Below, piece after piece: positions 11,101 through 25,127 of a DNA stretch of 64,000 nt. The position numbers and the translations under genes were made by a program. Below the pieces are notes generated by a model. That model did no database searches and was not told where the DNA came from. It saw only the letters and a program-made list of their open reading frames with translations. Every line of letters begins with the position of its first letter. The first letter of the stretch is position 1. The stretch is from Gymnorhina tibicen. Lineage: Eukaryota; Chordata; Aves; Passeriformes; Artamidae. The DNA lies in contig VXAZ01004636.1 in NCBI GenBank assembly GCA_013399875.1, positions 1,697,945-1,761,944 on the forward strand, written 5' to 3'.

Positions 11101-14100
11101 TTCAACAAACTGAGGGTGAGGCAGATTGATTTTCAGTTATGTGCCTCTTCTCACTTCCTTTTTTTTGAAGGTAAGTTACAAATCTGCTTGCTTGGTTCAA
11201 AGTTGCTTTTAATTCACCTAACCTGAGTGACTGCAGAAAATGTTTTCCTTTTATTTTGTATATCTTAAGACTCTTACATGTCTTGCAGTAAAGAATTTGT
11301 AAGATGTTCTCCTTTTCCAGCTCAGCCCATTGAAAAAAATCAAAACCCCACAACCTCACATATAAACAAAGTAGGCTGGGAAGGACCAATGCTGTGAAGC
11401 TGGATCAAGCCCAGCTTGAAATTTGATGCATAAATTCCAATTTTTCTCATGCTGATTTGCTCGAAAGGGTAACAAGACTTTGTACCTTGGCTCCTTCCCT
11501 GATCTTTTAATGCATTCCTTTTTACTGTGGTCTGTGTCCAGTGGTGGTGAGTGCCACAAAGTTGTGCTTATCAGGGAATCCCATTTTAAAAAAATGTTTT
11601 ATTTCCATTTCCTTCTTCTATTCTTACTTCAAAGGAGTAAGGTAAGATTTAGACAAGTAGGAAGACAGCTTCTTTAAGAGGGTGAGGCTTTTATTATATG
11701 CAGGTCATGCAAAACAGTTCCCTTTTTGTTTTAATAAACTGTGGTGCATCTTTTATGTTCTTTGATAGATGGGACTAAAATAAGACTCTCTTCTAGCAAG
11801 CGAATCTGGTATTCATTTTTTCCCCAGCTTCTTTGCCAATTTTCATGTTCACTGACTTCTTAAAATTTCTTTGGCTTATATATTAAATAAAATCAACAGG
11901 TAAACAATTTAAAATGCTAGTACATTGAATACTTAAAAAAAAATAAAGTATTGATTTGTCAGAGATGGAGCAATACTCTGCTGGGGTAGATATACAGGCT
12001 AGTGTATGCTGTCAGAGATTGAGGTTTATTTGCATCCTGAATGGTGTTGAGTTCCTGTCTGATTTCTTGCTACAGCTGCACAGGTAGGGTCCTGGTGCTG
12101 CAAACTAGTGTTGAGCCACGTGAAAAATTAACTTAAAATACTGGTGAATTGGGTAATAAAGGTAAAGATTAAGAATTCTAATATTTGCCCACCAGTGGCA
12201 GGATTTTTTGTTTCAGTTTGGTTTTTTTACACTAATTTGTATAAGTTTCTTTTCTGTCTGCCTTTTACTGCTTGTACAAAACATTCAAGAACATTACCCT
12301 TCCAGAAGCATTTTGCTGAGCAGACTGAAGTCCCAAAAAGCCTTTACCTTCAGGAATTATTTTCTGGTACAGTTGGAACAGCTTACTGGCTCCAACCAGA
12401 ATACTTCAGTTTGGTTTCTTTGGTTTCTTTGTGCTGTAGCATTTTCTGCAACAGCAATTTTGTTGAAAAGAAGAAACAAGACAATCTGTCCAAACAGTGG
12501 TACTGTGCAGGGAAAAGTTGTAGTGGAGTCTTAGCTGGAACAGATACTGTAGCATGAAAAACCGGAGGTACTGGCTCTGATGGCTACAGGGTTAAAATCG
12601 GGGTGAGGGGAGAACAAAAGAATAACAGTGATGCCTTGAGAGCAAGCTACTGTTCTAAAAACTAAAGTAACAAAATGAACTTTTTCAGCCTCCCTGCTCA
12701 GTTTGTCCTTACATTCCTGTAAGAACTGCATCAGGCTGGTTTGTTAAGGTTCATGGTAAAAAACCACTGGTAGTAGAGCTGGAAAAGGAACCTCTCCATA
12801 TGTGCTGCTGGGCAGTCCTGGCTGTTTACTATTGTAGTATTGTGAACTCTTTGTAATATTTCACAATGTCTCTTTAAAATGGTTGCATTGCAGCTTGATT
12901 ATGGGTAAAATCTGCCCAGGTGGGTTGGAATAAGAAGAAATGTAGCTTGGGGAGTGGAGCAGGGGAAGAGGTAGTGCCAGAAGAGCTTTGGGATATGAAA
13001 TGGACATGACTTCTTGGCTTAAACCAAAAGAGGCCAGGCGAGGCCAGTCCCCCTGGCCTGTGGCATTTGGCTGTGTGGCATTGAACAGTGGCTTGCCCTA
13101 AATTTTATTGGCTTTGCATAGCAATGCAAGGTGGACACAGCAACCTACAGCTCCCATGGTTTTCTGTGAGAGCCTTTGTGTGGCACTAATGATGCTGCCC
13201 AGTGTATTCCTAGACAGAGTTTTCTTGGAAGCTGTGGAAGCAAATACCCTCAGTAAAGTGAGGAGAGAGGATGCATCCCTGGCCTATAGTTAGCAAGGAT
13301 CTGGAAAGTATTTTGAAGAACAATAAGCCCTCAGCTACTTTTACCCCGTGCTGCAACTGAAATGCAAGCAATTACAGCCCTAACTAATGTGCAGTTCAAA
13401 TTGCAACCTGGGCTTCATCCTTGCAAATGCAAGTTTGTGATTCCTGCAACAAATGCTTCTGTATAGCTCTGATCTAATATTTACTGACATGCTAGGTGGG
13501 CACCAGTGTGTCACACTTTGGTGTGACAACTCCACTTTAGCAGTTAAAGATAATTATCCTGTTCACATTTGCACTCTGAAGAATTAATCTGGGTCTGTGT
13601 TTTCTAAAAGCTTCTAAAACTTAACTTCAGATGGACATCCAAATGTTTCTGGGCTTTTTCTCCCTGCTGGAAAAACAGCATTTCATGTTGCTTTTTAAAA
13701 CTGCAAGCTATGTGATCCTTAGCAATCAGACTTTAATTCACAAATCACTCCTCTTTATTTGGCCTGAGTAACTTTTCAAATTTTTGTATCCCGGTGTGTG
13801 ACTGTGCAAAAGAAGAATGGGTTAATAAAGGAAATCTTCTGTCAAGAATTAGTGATGAAAGGCTGTAGTTGTTGGAGTGTTTTACATGGTGTAACTTCAA
13901 TGTAGCTGTAACCAGATCGTGGCTTGTACTTTGCCATGCAAGAGCACTTGGCCGGAAGTGGCAGCACATGTCACCAGGCTTGCTCTGAATGTGTGTAGCT
14001 CACCACTTCCTCATACTGACGTGAAGGAACAAAAGAAACATTGGTTTCTAGTTCACTTTAACCTCCAAAGAGTTGCAGTTGCAGAGGTACTTACAGCCTT

Positions 14101-16244
14101 TCCCATTATATTCTTCTTTTAGCTTTGAAATGAATCTCTGAGAATTCTGATTAAGTTCATAATAGAAATCTTAAGTTCTGAGAAGATATTTTTTGTGCAG
14201 GTCCTGACTTTCAGAAGTGATCAAAGGAATGGTTGTATAAATCATTTCAGTGCTGCAAGGGAGATGAGTAACCACAAGAAACCAGTCTGTGCAAGACCTG
14301 GATTGGTGCACATGGGGAGCTTGCGCTGCAGTCAGGAGTCCTTCTCAGAAAGCCACCCCTCCAGGAGTCTGTCACTGTCTGTGCTGATGTGTCTTAGCTT
14401 CAGCAGTCCACAGGATAGGCAGAATTCTCTTTAAACCACAGCAGTCTCTGAATCTCATTTTCCTGACTGTTGTTGTACTAAAGCTTCAGGCCTAGACACA
14501 AATGAACTTTTAAAACTGATTTAATTTGCTCTTGCCACAATACAATGCTCTTTCCAGAGAAATCTGTATTTGTGCTTTATAACCTTTAAGGCGAAAACGA
14601 AATCTATTCAGAGCAAAGGTTATTTGTTTTCAGACCCGAATACAATTATCTGTGATTTCAGCAGCTGTGATTGCACCTAGTTAGGAGAAAAACCTTTACA
14701 ACAAGGGAGGCAAAATCCTCTCCAGTGTAAAATGGGAACACTTGCCAAACTTACGTTACATAGGATAGGGATTTTTTGAAAGTACATATAATTCTCATGT
14801 CATTTTTAGAAGAGTGTGAATTAATGACAGTATCTTTTTTCCTGTAAATCTACCAGTGAATCTTGTGAAATTGCAATTGTAGTAGTAATCATAGCATTTT
14901 AAATTAACGCAATTAATTTCGTATGCTGTTAAAGTGCTGATGTGATATTTTTGCTCATCATTTGTATTCTAACTAATGAGCTGAACTATGTATCCATGGC
15001 ACATTAAGATTAAGTGGCTGAAACCTGTTATTTTCAGTATATTAAAATAGTAATATTGCATGTGAGAAGAATGAAATTCAAATAGCTAATGAACATCGAT
15101 ATTTCATATTCAGTTTCTACTGTGGTGTATTAAAAACTCCCATAGCTTCCTGTTTAATGGATGGATGAATTCTTAAAGCTAGAAACAGCATTTTTCCAAT
15201 TAAGATACTCTTGATAATTGTCAATTAAATTACATCTTAAGAAAGGTTATTTAATTTCTTCTAACTTACCCCCATCTTTTACAAACTACAACTAAATATC
15301 AAGTAACTATTTAGGATGCAGTGAGGAAAAGTGGGCCATTCATTTCCAAACCGATTAATTTGGGGGCTGCTGTCGCAGGATTCAAAAATCTGGCAGTCAC
15401 GTAGTAGTGAGACTTGAGCAGTCTCAATTTGACCTGTGTTGTAATACAGATTTAGACATGTAAAAGTTAGAGTAGTTAGGATTAAGGCTAGTCTGTTTGG
15501 AAATCCATTTCTCCCCTGTAAACCTTAAAATGACATTATTAAGCTCTTCTGGATTAATTTTTAAAATCTTTTTCTAAAACCTATGGCTTAAAATCTGAAA
15601 TTTGGTTTCAAAATCAATCTGAGAACTGATGGGTACCATGTGGAAGTATAAGGGGGAAAAGGAGAGAAGTGTTTTCTTGATACTTTTTGGAGCTTCCTAG
15701 AGAATCTTAATTGCTCCCAGATAAGTGTTCTTGAAAAAGGAGTCTTACATCTCCTGTGTTGTATTGCCATTTACTGTGATGTCTGACTAGATTGCATCAA
15801 ACATCAGTTTTCGAAAGAAGAGGCTGGCTTTGAAAAGGAACTAAGGGATCACAGGATGTATTTTTAACTCTGAGCCAGAGGTAGCAGAGAATTGACTTGA
15901 ACTGCAGGGACTAGTCAGAAGTTCAGGAGAAATACACATTCAAACTAGTCCCTTATTGGTGTAAAATGGAAGGATTTGGAAATCAAGTCTTCCTCTAATG
16001 ATCTTGACTAACTAGTAGTGAGTCTGAGTTTGGTCTGCTTTCATTGTGCAGAATAATTTATCCTTGACATGTTGCATGCAGCTGAAAACCTTTGTGCCTT
16101 CTCAGCACTTCCAAGTGTGTGGAAGAAACGGCAGCTTCAGAATAGTTCTTTTGACTAAGTTTGCTCTTACCAAATTGCTGCAAGGAAACAGAACACTTCC
16201 TTTTCATTAATTGCAAAACTTAAGAGTATCTCTTTCTCTGGCAG

Positions 16245-16305
16245 GAATCGACTTTAAGATCAGAACGATAGAATTAGATGGAAAGAAAATCAAGCTACAA
16301 ATATG
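16245..16305 (+). CDS. RAB8B: RAB8B exon 2
   Basis: The acceptor GCAG precedes 16245 and the donor GTAAG begins at 16306. The 61 bases encode residues 42-61 plus two bases of W62 ([19 protein letters not shown]). This is the interswitch beta strands just after switch I. The first base of Gly42 comes from exon 1. Confidence 0.96.
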
Positions 16306-19300
16306 GTAAGTATTCCAAAGTAATTCAGGTTTTCAGTGACTTGAATTCACTTTGAGAAAGAATACTTCATAGATTTTGAGCTTCGGTGTACCAGAACTTC
16401 CATACCTTTTATTCTTTGACTGTCCATAAAGTTTATGCTTTCCTCTGGCTTGCCCTTAGAGTAGTTCTGCTTCAGTAGCACAGGAAATAGCCTGTTCACA
16501 TGCAAGCATTACAGCAAGTTCCTATTTTATCAAAAGCTGTCCTCTTAAATGTGCTTTTAGCTTTTCCATGTGGAGGAGAAATATTAACTCAATAGCTGTA
16601 AGCTAAAATATACAAGCCAATAAAATGTAATCTCCTCTGGTACTTTGATACCTGTTTGTACTCACCAAGGCACAGGTGAGTGATAATGCTCCCATTCCTT
16701 GCATGGTGGCTTTAGTAGAAACTGAGCCTCCCGAGCCAGAATCCTTGTGACTACGCAAGTGCAGTGCCAGAAGTGGCTGGTAAAAATTTTCTGTCTGTAA
16801 CATAGGTTAAAAAAGCTGGGTTTTGTCAGGCCTTTGGGGTTCAGCTCCCCCGAGGTGTGACTGGTAGCCAAACACTTGGGTGCTGGTTCACTCACAGACA
16901 GGTACTGCTTTCAAGTCACCCAGGACAAAATACCAGCACACTGAGGTGTAGTGGCTGATCTTAGCAGCAAACTGTATGTGACACTGCACCATCCTGAAGT
17001 ATTTTTTTGCTGTGTGTTTAAACTTTTGTTTAAGACAGGACTTGGATGCATCAGAGTTGGGTCTTTTTTTAATTACTAGAGGGCAGGCTGTGTGGTGCTG
17101 AGTTTTATTGCTTGCATGAAAGCTGGAGTGGTTTTGTGTCATGTTTCTGGTGCTGCTCTAACTGCTGGTGTAAGGAGGGTAGCTTGGGAGTGAGGAAGCT
17201 GCTGAGGGCTGAGGAAACTTGTGCAAACAGCCAAAGGTGTGTTTTCCTAATGAACAAGTATCGATGCATTGTTACTCTGTTTAATAAGACATCTCTAAGT
17301 GCATGAGTGTTAAACAAATCCTTTTTTTCGCTGAATTGTAGGGATACAGCAGGCCAGGAGAGATTCCGCACAATCACGACAGCTTACTACAGAGGAGCCA
17401 TGGTGAGTGCTCACACTTCAAAAAACCTGAACACAACTAGTGGAACTGGTTTGCTGTTCCTAAGGTTGTGTCGTGTAAGTCTTCCACTGGAGGACTGGGT
17501 AATTGTGGCTTGAGATGTGGGGAATAAAGTTTGTGGTTTGGTTGGGGGTTTTCTGTTTGTTTGTTTTTCCTTTTTTAAACGTGCTGGTACTTGGTCTAGG
17601 CCTGTTTTTTGTGATGAAACTTCCAGCCCTATTGTCTTTTTTAATATAATAAAAATTTCTGCAGATTTTAATAAAATAAGTTGCCAAGCTTTTATCAGAT
17701 AGGTTTGGGTTTTTTTAAATGCAGTAAACCCCTTTCAACACTTGAAGTGTTTCAAAAATGGATAATGAATTATTTTAATATTAAAAGTGTGTTTCACTGA
17801 GTTACTTTTCCTTCAGCCAGTAGAGAATGCAAAGTCTGGGCTAGAAATACAATCGTTTGCAACACCTACAGTTACTTTTTCCTCCACTGAGAGTGACTTG
17901 AAGTCAAATAACTGACTTAGAGCCTGCACCCTTGTGGTACAATGCTTGTAATGGTTCTTAATGCTATGATTTGAGATATTTTATGTTGGGACACCTTTAA
18001 TTTTGACTTGGTGGTTGCTACCTGTGCTGCTGTTATAGGTTCTTGCTGCTTTGTATGAACAGATCTTTGACATTAATAGGCTGTGGGTCCAAATAACTCC
18101 ACTGTTACAGAAGACAGGGAGAAATAATAATGGTTGTAGCTCTATATTAGAGCTTTCCAGTGCTTAAAAAGGCTTTGGCAGTGACCTGGTCTTCTCCCCA
18201 GTCCATGGCCAAGGACTTCTATTTGTCCTATGAGGAATGATTGGAAAGGCCTTAGGAAATGGAGGTGAACCTTGCAATCTGTGCTTAATGCAGTGGCTCT
18301 GTGGTTTCCCATGCTTTGCTAACTGTTGAGATCCCATGCCAGTGTATGTACAGAACTGCTGGAAAGAGCTAAAGCTTCTGGGAGAGCCCCAGGGGCAGCT
18401 TTGCTGGAAATGTCTGCTGGCCCCAGCGGAATGGAGCTCACAGGTTTGATATCCTGGACTGCTTAAAGCTGCTGCATCTAAACCTGACTTTAACCATAGA
18501 GTCCTGGTTGCTGGTGTAGTAGAATTTCTAAACTTGCCCTGACTATAGGCTAATAATTAAAAGCTTTGTATAGGTGGTGTGTTTGACCTCTAACAGTGGC
18601 AAAAGATGTTAAAAGGTAATATTTTGGGTAAATTCCCAGCCATGGCATAATGCCTTGAGAAAAAACTTATTCACTTATAATCCTGTGTTGAATTTCTTTG
18701 GCAGTATAGCTAAAAGTACAGCATACATCAAAAGTCAGCCAATAGTACTAGCTCATCTAACTAGATTTTCCTAACTTTATTTAGGGAATTATGCTGGTGT
18801 ATGATATCACAAATGAAAAGTCTTTTGACAACATAAAAAACTGGATAAGAAACATAGAGGAGGTAAGTGCTTCGTTCCATCTTATGATTTCCCTGGGACA
18901 AATAAAAATCAAGTAATTACTTTCGTTACAGTAGCCAACATATATGGCCATGCACCACCTGCAAGTAAAGTGTGGACTGTTACATTTCCAGAATAGCCAA
19001 ATGCCTGTGCATGTGTGCAACCTGCTACAGAGCTCACGGCACACATTTGATCTATTACAGTGCTTGGGCAAATGTAATCTAGGAGTATTTATTCCAGCCT
19101 ATTTTAATATTTTATTGCTTGCTTCAAAAGTCAGTCTCTCTCAGTAATGCCTTCACATTAGATAATTTCTCTAAAATAAAATAGTCCATTGTGAAGGAGT
19201 TTGACACACAAGTTTCTTTTCAACAATGATGCACTTTGTTCCTGAGAGATTACTTTTTCTTCTTCCAGCATGCCTCTTCAGATGTAGAAAGAATGATCTT

Positions 19301-22300
19301 GGGTAACAAATGTGATATGAATGAAAAAAGACAAGTCTCGAAAGAAAAAGGGGAGAAGGTAAGATTTGGTAACTTACCCTATTTAAATGCCTACTTCTTG
19401 TAGGATTCTAGCTGCTGGATGTTTGGTATGTTTTAGGCATGTAAGAGAGAATGGGTTTCAAATCTCTTGTTTCAGAAATTTTTATATGTATAGGATGCCA
19501 GGTTTGGGTGTTTTTTTTTTTTTTTTAAATAGCACTTAACTGTCTTCAGGTTTGAATAAACTTAATGGTAATGCTGTCTTGAGGGCTAGATCCTGTAAAG
19601 AATGTTGACCTTAGCTATAGCATGACGTATTCTAGATCTCAGTATAAAGTTTTGTGTATAGTTCGATCACGTTGTACTCAATTCACCATGGTGGTCATTT
19701 GTTCTTGTTATAAGTGCTGCTACTAAAGCTTAAGTAATTAATTAGTTGTTCTACAAAACAAGCAAACGAGGAAGAATACTACAAAATCTGTCGTGTACAG
19801 CTGAAGTGGTGTAGCTGTTGGTAACAGATTATGGGATGATTGTATTGTAGTTATCTGGTCCGCAATCCATATCAATAAAGATTCTACCTTAATGTTCTTC
19901 TAGAGCCTAAATAAGTATTTTGGTGAGAAATTAATGTCTTTTTTTTTTTTGCTGTTTTGTTTTGGCTTTATGTGAGGGTATGACCAGTTCTAATACTTTG
20001 TCTAATTGTCTTTAATGTTCTTGCAAGAGAAAATAGAAGTGAAGCTTGCTTGATTTGGTTTTTAAAGCTTGTTGAAGCATGCAGCATCTATTCTGTTATG
20101 AAGCTATTGTGAACCTATGTGTGAAACATTCCTTTTACAAAGGAACTTCAAAACCACTGAAAAACTTTAACCTCTCTTCCAGTTAGCAATTGATTATGGA
20201 ATCAAATTTTTGGAGACAAGTGCAAAATCCAGCATAAATGTGGAAGAGGTAAGAGATGGGTGCTACACTTAGGTGCTTCTTGAATTACTTCTGTGGAGGT
20301 ATGTTCCATGATCTGCTGGGCTTTCTCACCTGACCTGGGACCTGAAGTCCCGACTGTGCTCCTGGGTCTGCTGCTAGGATCCAACTGTTTCTGGTTTTCT
20401 GGTAATGTCTGGAATTGTTTTATAAATGGGTGTTCACAGACTGGTTTACTGTTACTGTAGCAAACAGTCGCTTTAGATGTCTATGCCTTGCTACTTAAAT
20501 TTCAAGTCCTTTTGGACAAGGAATAGGTGTAATTTTAGAACAGTGCTTTGTGCAGGAAATGAGATTCTTTACTCTTAGGATAACATGCTACTGTGTCACA
20601 GAGCCTTCAGGTTACTACTAAATACGTGCTGTGCAGATGAGACTGAAAATGTGTGTATTAACCTGGAACACCAGGTCATAAGCTCATGTTAGAGGAGGAA
20701 GACTTACAATGCTGTCTATAGATTTATAATCTGTTTTCCTGCAAATAAATGTTGTGCTAAAACCACAAGATCTCTATTTATGAGAGCATAAGGAAATAGT
20801 CGGAAGGAAGAGTGGCTCAAGTCCAGTCTGTCTCACCATAAATCACTCATGTCATCGCAGGGAGGATGGGGGAGGAGCTGAGCTGTACGAAAAGTGCGGA
20901 CAAAAAAATAACTTTATCAAAAGGCAGTTAAATTAAGATTCATTCATCCAACAAGGTAGACTTGTTCTTAAGTGTTGTCCCTATACCTAATAATTTAAAA
21001 GTCTTTCTGTGGGATATTCTTTAGAAGTCCTGCAAACACCTTCTTAATTCAGATCAGGCATCTGACAAATTAACTAGAAACTGAAGACATTGTTACTTGA
21101 AAATAACAAGAGGGATGTTGTGCCAGCCAGGAGTGTTTCTTTCTGATTGCAGGGTGATTGTCATACACTGTAGAGTTAGAATGGACTGATCTGCATCGTG
21201 CTGCACCTGGCCTAGCTTGACCTGATTTTCACAGTGTCCTTGTGATTCTTAAAGCAGACACTGGAAGTGGGACCGTGAGCAGTTAATACCAGAGTGGCTA
21301 GCTGAGCTCCTCTGGAGGGTTGACTTGCTCTGTCATGTCATGGCAGTTTCATGTTAACCCCCGCAGGTCATGAAATGCACAACAATAGTTTGTGCTTAGT
21401 CCAAAATGTTTAGCTCTCTGAATATTTTTTAAAATTGTCACATGAATGGTGAAGAAAGCATTAGAAATTGCAGCTGGTGTAGGCATTTGGCAATCACTAA
21501 TGATTTTGTTTACTTTCCGCCAAATACTTCACTTTCAGGGAATTACATAATTGTGATATTCTTGGGATCAGAAGTGAATTAATTTATTTGTTGTGATTTA
21601 TTTACATTAAATGAGTGTCTGTCTTTGGATATATTCCAAACACAATGAGAGGGGAAGTGTTTGTACTTCTTACGTTCTGGAACTATCCTTAGATTATTAG
21701 GGTCTCCAGACAGCCTAAAGTCTTGCTTTTTCCTGCTCCTGGAGAATTGCAGAATTTTCCTGCTACAGAAGTTTCTTTGCTCCTTCATACTTTGAAATCT
21801 GGGATGCTGAGATTTGACAGCGTAATTATTTATGGGTTTTTGTTTTGTTTTTAATAGAGATATTGGAAGCTTAAATAGCCTTCTAGATAGTCCAGGAGTA
21901 AAGCTTTTGGAGGACAGAAAGCGAGCTAACCTTAATGTGAATTCCCAGGGTTGCCCTTCTCAAACTTCTCTGGGTTTCTAATTGTGATGCACAGTTCAGT
22001 TTGGGGGGGAAATAAAAACAGGATTAGTATATGCAGCCTTCTCTTCAGCTGATTTTTCTTTCTCGCCCAGAAGGGGGGGGTGGTCTATTCACTTGCTTCA
22101 AAGATTAGCAAGATGCAGGCTGAAAATAAATAATTTTTCCTTCTAAAGCATGTTTACTGAAGTTTTAAATATACTGATATTGTACTTAGAGTGTCTTGCA
22201 ACTCAGAGTGCCTTTAGTGGCCTACAGAACGCTGTATTGTTAATGTGTCTGGCTATTCCAAGTTTATCACTTATCCTTAATGTGTCTTGTAACTAACTCT

Positions 22301-22953
22301 CGTTTGTTTTTTCCTTATTTCCACTCCTCACCAGGCGTTTTTCACACTTGCACGGGACATTATGACAAAGCTCAACAGAAAAATGGTTTGTATTTCCAAT
22401 TAGCATACAAACTAGTTACAATGAGAGGACAGCTATCATAATTGGCTGAGTAGTAGCGCTATCAAAAAACTCCTGGGGATTACAGTAGTTGCTAGATCAA
22501 ATTTGAGCAAACAGTGATTTATCACGCTTCATTACACATCAGCGCATAACTATTCATTATTTTGCATGAACATTAACATTGGGCAGCCTGCAACTGATGT
22601 GTTGTTCCAAAATGCAATAGTGTGATCCGTGTTTTATTATGTAGTCTCTTCTCCAGCTAATTCTTGAGATCTGGATTGTTATGTAAATGTTTATTTTTTT
22701 TACCAAGTGATTAACAAAGTCTGGATAACTGAGGAGGTCAAGTTGCAGCAGATCTCTGCTCTGGTTATTGCCTTGCAAGCAGGGGGCAGTGGGGAGGGAG
22801 ACTAGAAAAGCTAGAGATCTTTTTTCTTCATCTTATGATGTTGACACTCTTCTCTTTCAGAACGACAACAGTTCATCGGGGGCAGGTGGGCCAGTAAAAA
22901 TAACAGAAAATCGATCTAAGAAGAGCAGCTTCTTTCGATGCACGCTACTTTGA
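16245..22953 (+). CDS. RAB8B: RAB8B small GTPase, exons 2-8 (exon 1 upstream of window)
   Basis: RAB8B is a Rab-family GTPase that switches between GDP and GTP forms to direct vesicle traffic from trans-Golgi and recycling endosomes to the plasma membrane, junctions and primary cilium. Seven exons (16245-16305, 17342-17402, 18785-18862, 19269-19358, 20183-20248, 22335-22385, 22861-22953) join in frame to give residues 42-207. That matches the 207-residue family length once the missing 41-residue exon 1 is added. Visible motifs are G3 DTAGQ (63-67), the switch II threonine equivalent to the LRRK2 site T72, G4 NKCD (121-124), G5 ETSAK (149-153) and a C-terminal CTLL prenylation box. The variable tail ([15 protein letters not shown]) identifies RAB8B rather than RAB8A. 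All introns are GT-AG. The first split codon needs a G from exon 1. No break or missing key residue is seen. Confidence 0.97.
17342..17402 (+). CDS. RAB8B: RAB8B exon 3
   Basis: The acceptor TGTAG ends at 17341 and the donor GTGAGT starts at 17403. The exon completes W62 and encodes [20 protein letters not shown] (63-82). This is the G3 motif with catalytic Gln67 and the whole switch II helix, including the phospho-acceptor Thr72. Confidence 0.97.
18785..18862 (+). CDS. RAB8B: RAB8B exon 4
   Basis: The acceptor TTTAG ends at 18784 and the donor GTAAGT starts at 18863. The 78 bases encode residues 83-108 in phase 0 ([16 protein letters not shown] and on to the end of the following helix, IRNIEE). 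Confidence 0.97.
19269..19358 (+). CDS. RAB8B: RAB8B exon 5
   Basis: The acceptor CCAG ends at 19268 and the donor GTAAGA starts at 19359. The 90 bases encode residues 109-138. They contain the guanine-specificity motif NKCD at 121-124. Confidence 0.97.
20183..20248 (+). CDS. RAB8B: RAB8B exon 6
   Basis: The acceptor TTCCAG ends at 20182 and the donor GTAAGA starts at 20249. The 66 bases encode residues 139-160 with the G5 motif ETSAK (149-153). Confidence 0.97.
22335..22385 (+). CDS. RAB8B: RAB8B exon 7
   Basis: The acceptor CACCAG ends at 22334 and the donor GTTTGT starts at 22386; the donor is weaker than the others. The 51 bases encode residues 161-177 ([17 protein letters not shown]), the last helix of the GTPase domain. 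Confidence 0.95.
22861..22953 (+). CDS. RAB8B: RAB8B exon 8, coding part
   Basis: The acceptor CTTTCAG ends at 22860 and the TGA stop is at 22951-22953. The exon encodes the hypervariable tail (178-207), ending in basic residues and CTLL, the geranylgeranylation site that anchors the protein to membranes. Confidence 0.97.
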   Translation, partial: NDNSSSGAGGPVKITENRSKKSSFFRCTLL

Positions 22954-23678
22954 TGAACTTCTAATGATAGACTGCAGCACACTTAGAACCTTTTCTGCTT
23001 CTTTGAAAGCACAGGGTCACAAAGCCTCAGAAATAATACCACCAAGCTGCTGCTGAGAGCTCCATTGAACGTAGACTGCGATACACAAATACCAAGTGGA
23101 TTTTGCTCACTAAGCCTATTGACCTGTCAGGCTCTTCTTTCTCAGATATGGAAGCTATGAAATGGAGACACAAATGCAAGATTTAACTTGTTTTCCTTTT
23201 TTACTTTCTGTTTTATTGCCTGTTGCAAAAGCTGCTATGTTTCTTTTAACTTTGCACATCCATATTGGCCTCTTACTGCCTGTTACAGCACAATCTTACA
23301 TTTGTATTTGCACAGTTTGACTTGTAAGTAAAATTCTTAACAGATTTGTGCAGTTTTCTTTCTCTTTTTAAACAAATTTATTTTCAAGCAGAAGAGCCAG
23401 GGGAAAAATTAAGTCTCATTTCCATTATTTTCTATGCTGTATACTTGTGGCCATGCAGTATGGATGTTGTTGCTCTAGTGATGAGAATTACTGTAACAAT
23501 TGGCATTTAACAATTTGTACAGATTTTGTCTCTTAGATGCACAAATCTGTTTATGCAGAAGCTATGGCTTCTATTCTGAATGTAGTATGTTGCTTTTCTT
23601 TCTTTACCAGACTTAGCAAAGTTGTGTTTTGAATTGCCAGTCACTGTCTGATTCACAGATGCACCTTTCAGTTATTTG

Positions 23679-23684
23679 AATAAA
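23679..23684 (+). terminator. RAB8B: Proximal poly(A) signal of RAB8B
   Basis: A canonical AATAAA lies 726 bases after the stop codon, followed by T-rich sequence (GTCTTTCC, then CTTTGTTAG). Use of it would give a short 3'UTR lacking the G-quadruplex and Pumilio motifs. Confidence 0.55.
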
Positions 23685-25127
23685 CACAGTGTCTTTCCTC
23701 ACTTAACTTCCCTTTGTTAGCTCAGACTGTCTGCACCTTTTTTTTGTTTCTGATGAGGAAGTACACTCTGGATTTGAAATCATCACCACAAATTGGCCTC
23801 ATCACTATCACTTAAGTGGCTTGTGGAAGCTGAATGCATGGGTTTTGAGTAACCTCTTTGTGGATTCACTTGTTCAGAAATGACTGCTTCTAAAGGTGAC
23901 TTCCATTTCTACTGTTAATTCTAAGGATAGTTCGTTGACGTCTGTAAGCATCAACCCTTGACAACAGAGGTGTCCAAAACCAAGCTTCCTGGGCAGGTGC
24001 TAAAGTATATTAAGTTTTGGCACTAAGGAAGCCTCGCATTAGGGCTGTAATGTACTCCTAGTTATGCAGTTAATGCTGAATGTATGTCTTTGGTCTGCTC
24101 GAGCAGTTGTTTCTTCATCAAAAACTGGTACAGTGACCTAGACTGTTAGAAGCAGAGGTGAAACATAGTTGCCTTTTTTACTCAACTGAGCATTGTATAA
24201 CCTAGTCTTTGTTCTACTACTTTTTTAATGTCTTCTGAGAAATTTCCTCGATGAGCAATTAAAACAGGTGCTTTAGTTCTGTTGGTGTGCCAAACGTGGA
24301 CCATTGTAAGCTTTAACTACAAGTTTGTGTCCAGCATGTTTGCTGTTAGGGGATGGGTGTGTTCTGTCATTGTCAAAGGAAACGTCTGCCGTGCTTGCTT
24401 TTGCTTCACTTCGTTGTCTGGAGTTGTAAACAGTGAGTTGGTTGTTACCACAGATAACCACTTCATTTTGCTGTGTCAGGTACTGAATTTGTCTGGGTCT
24501 GTTCTAAGTAGTTTGAAAGGGAACGGGCCAATAGCATTAGATGTAAAGCTTTTGATTTTAAAAGATTTAACCTTAGTAGCTGGTTCCATAAAGTTTTAAG
24601 TGGTTATCAGCCTGTCCCCATGTGTAGTTTAATAGAAGTAGTTCTTGTAACTAGATGGTGGATCTCATAAACTGCTGTTGCTGCACTAGAACAGAGAAAC
24701 CTTCATGGCAACAAGGTTTAGTGAAAAAACAAAGCAACCCTAACTGCTCCAGTGTCTACCCTTGATGTTTTTCTTGGACAGGCTAAAGCAGTTATGTTTT
24801 CTGTATGGTTAAAAAAAGTGCTTCTATACAGAAAGTGTTGTGACACCAATTATGAATGTTGTTTATTTTCAGTAATTTACCTCTGACTTATTTGGTGTCG
24901 TAATACTTTGATTTTTATCTCAGGGGTTGTCTGCAAACCAAAACTGACATGTTCTGTGTTTGGCACTGTTTACAGAATGCTTTGTATTGTTTTTCCTGTC
25001 TTCACTGTGTGGTTAAATGTTCATTCAATATTAGTCTCCATGAACTTCCCTTTGAAAGAGCCTGTAAGTAGTAGAGTCTATGAAGTGCTTCTTGAAGCAG
25101 CAGCGAATTGGGGTATCTGCTCTGTAT

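Larger units (their letters stand above)
1..16244 (+). other. RAB8B: RAB8B intron 1 (5' end outside window)
   Basis: This is at least 16.2 kb of non-coding sequence before the acceptor at 16243-16244. After the CpG island it is AT-rich. I recognise one CR1 fragment (5523-5740), a perfect 2 x 21 bp tandem duplication (3057-3098), a 15-base T run (8120-8134) and a perfect 10-bp hairpin (2648-2671). Open frames of 60-137 codons occur on both strands, but none resembles a known protein, carries splice signals in register or continues RAB8B. Confidence 0.75.

Noticed and set aside
12144..12557. 137-codon plus-strand frame in RAB8B intron 1
   Set aside because: No domain, no splice signals in register with RAB8B and a low-complexity start; treated as chance.
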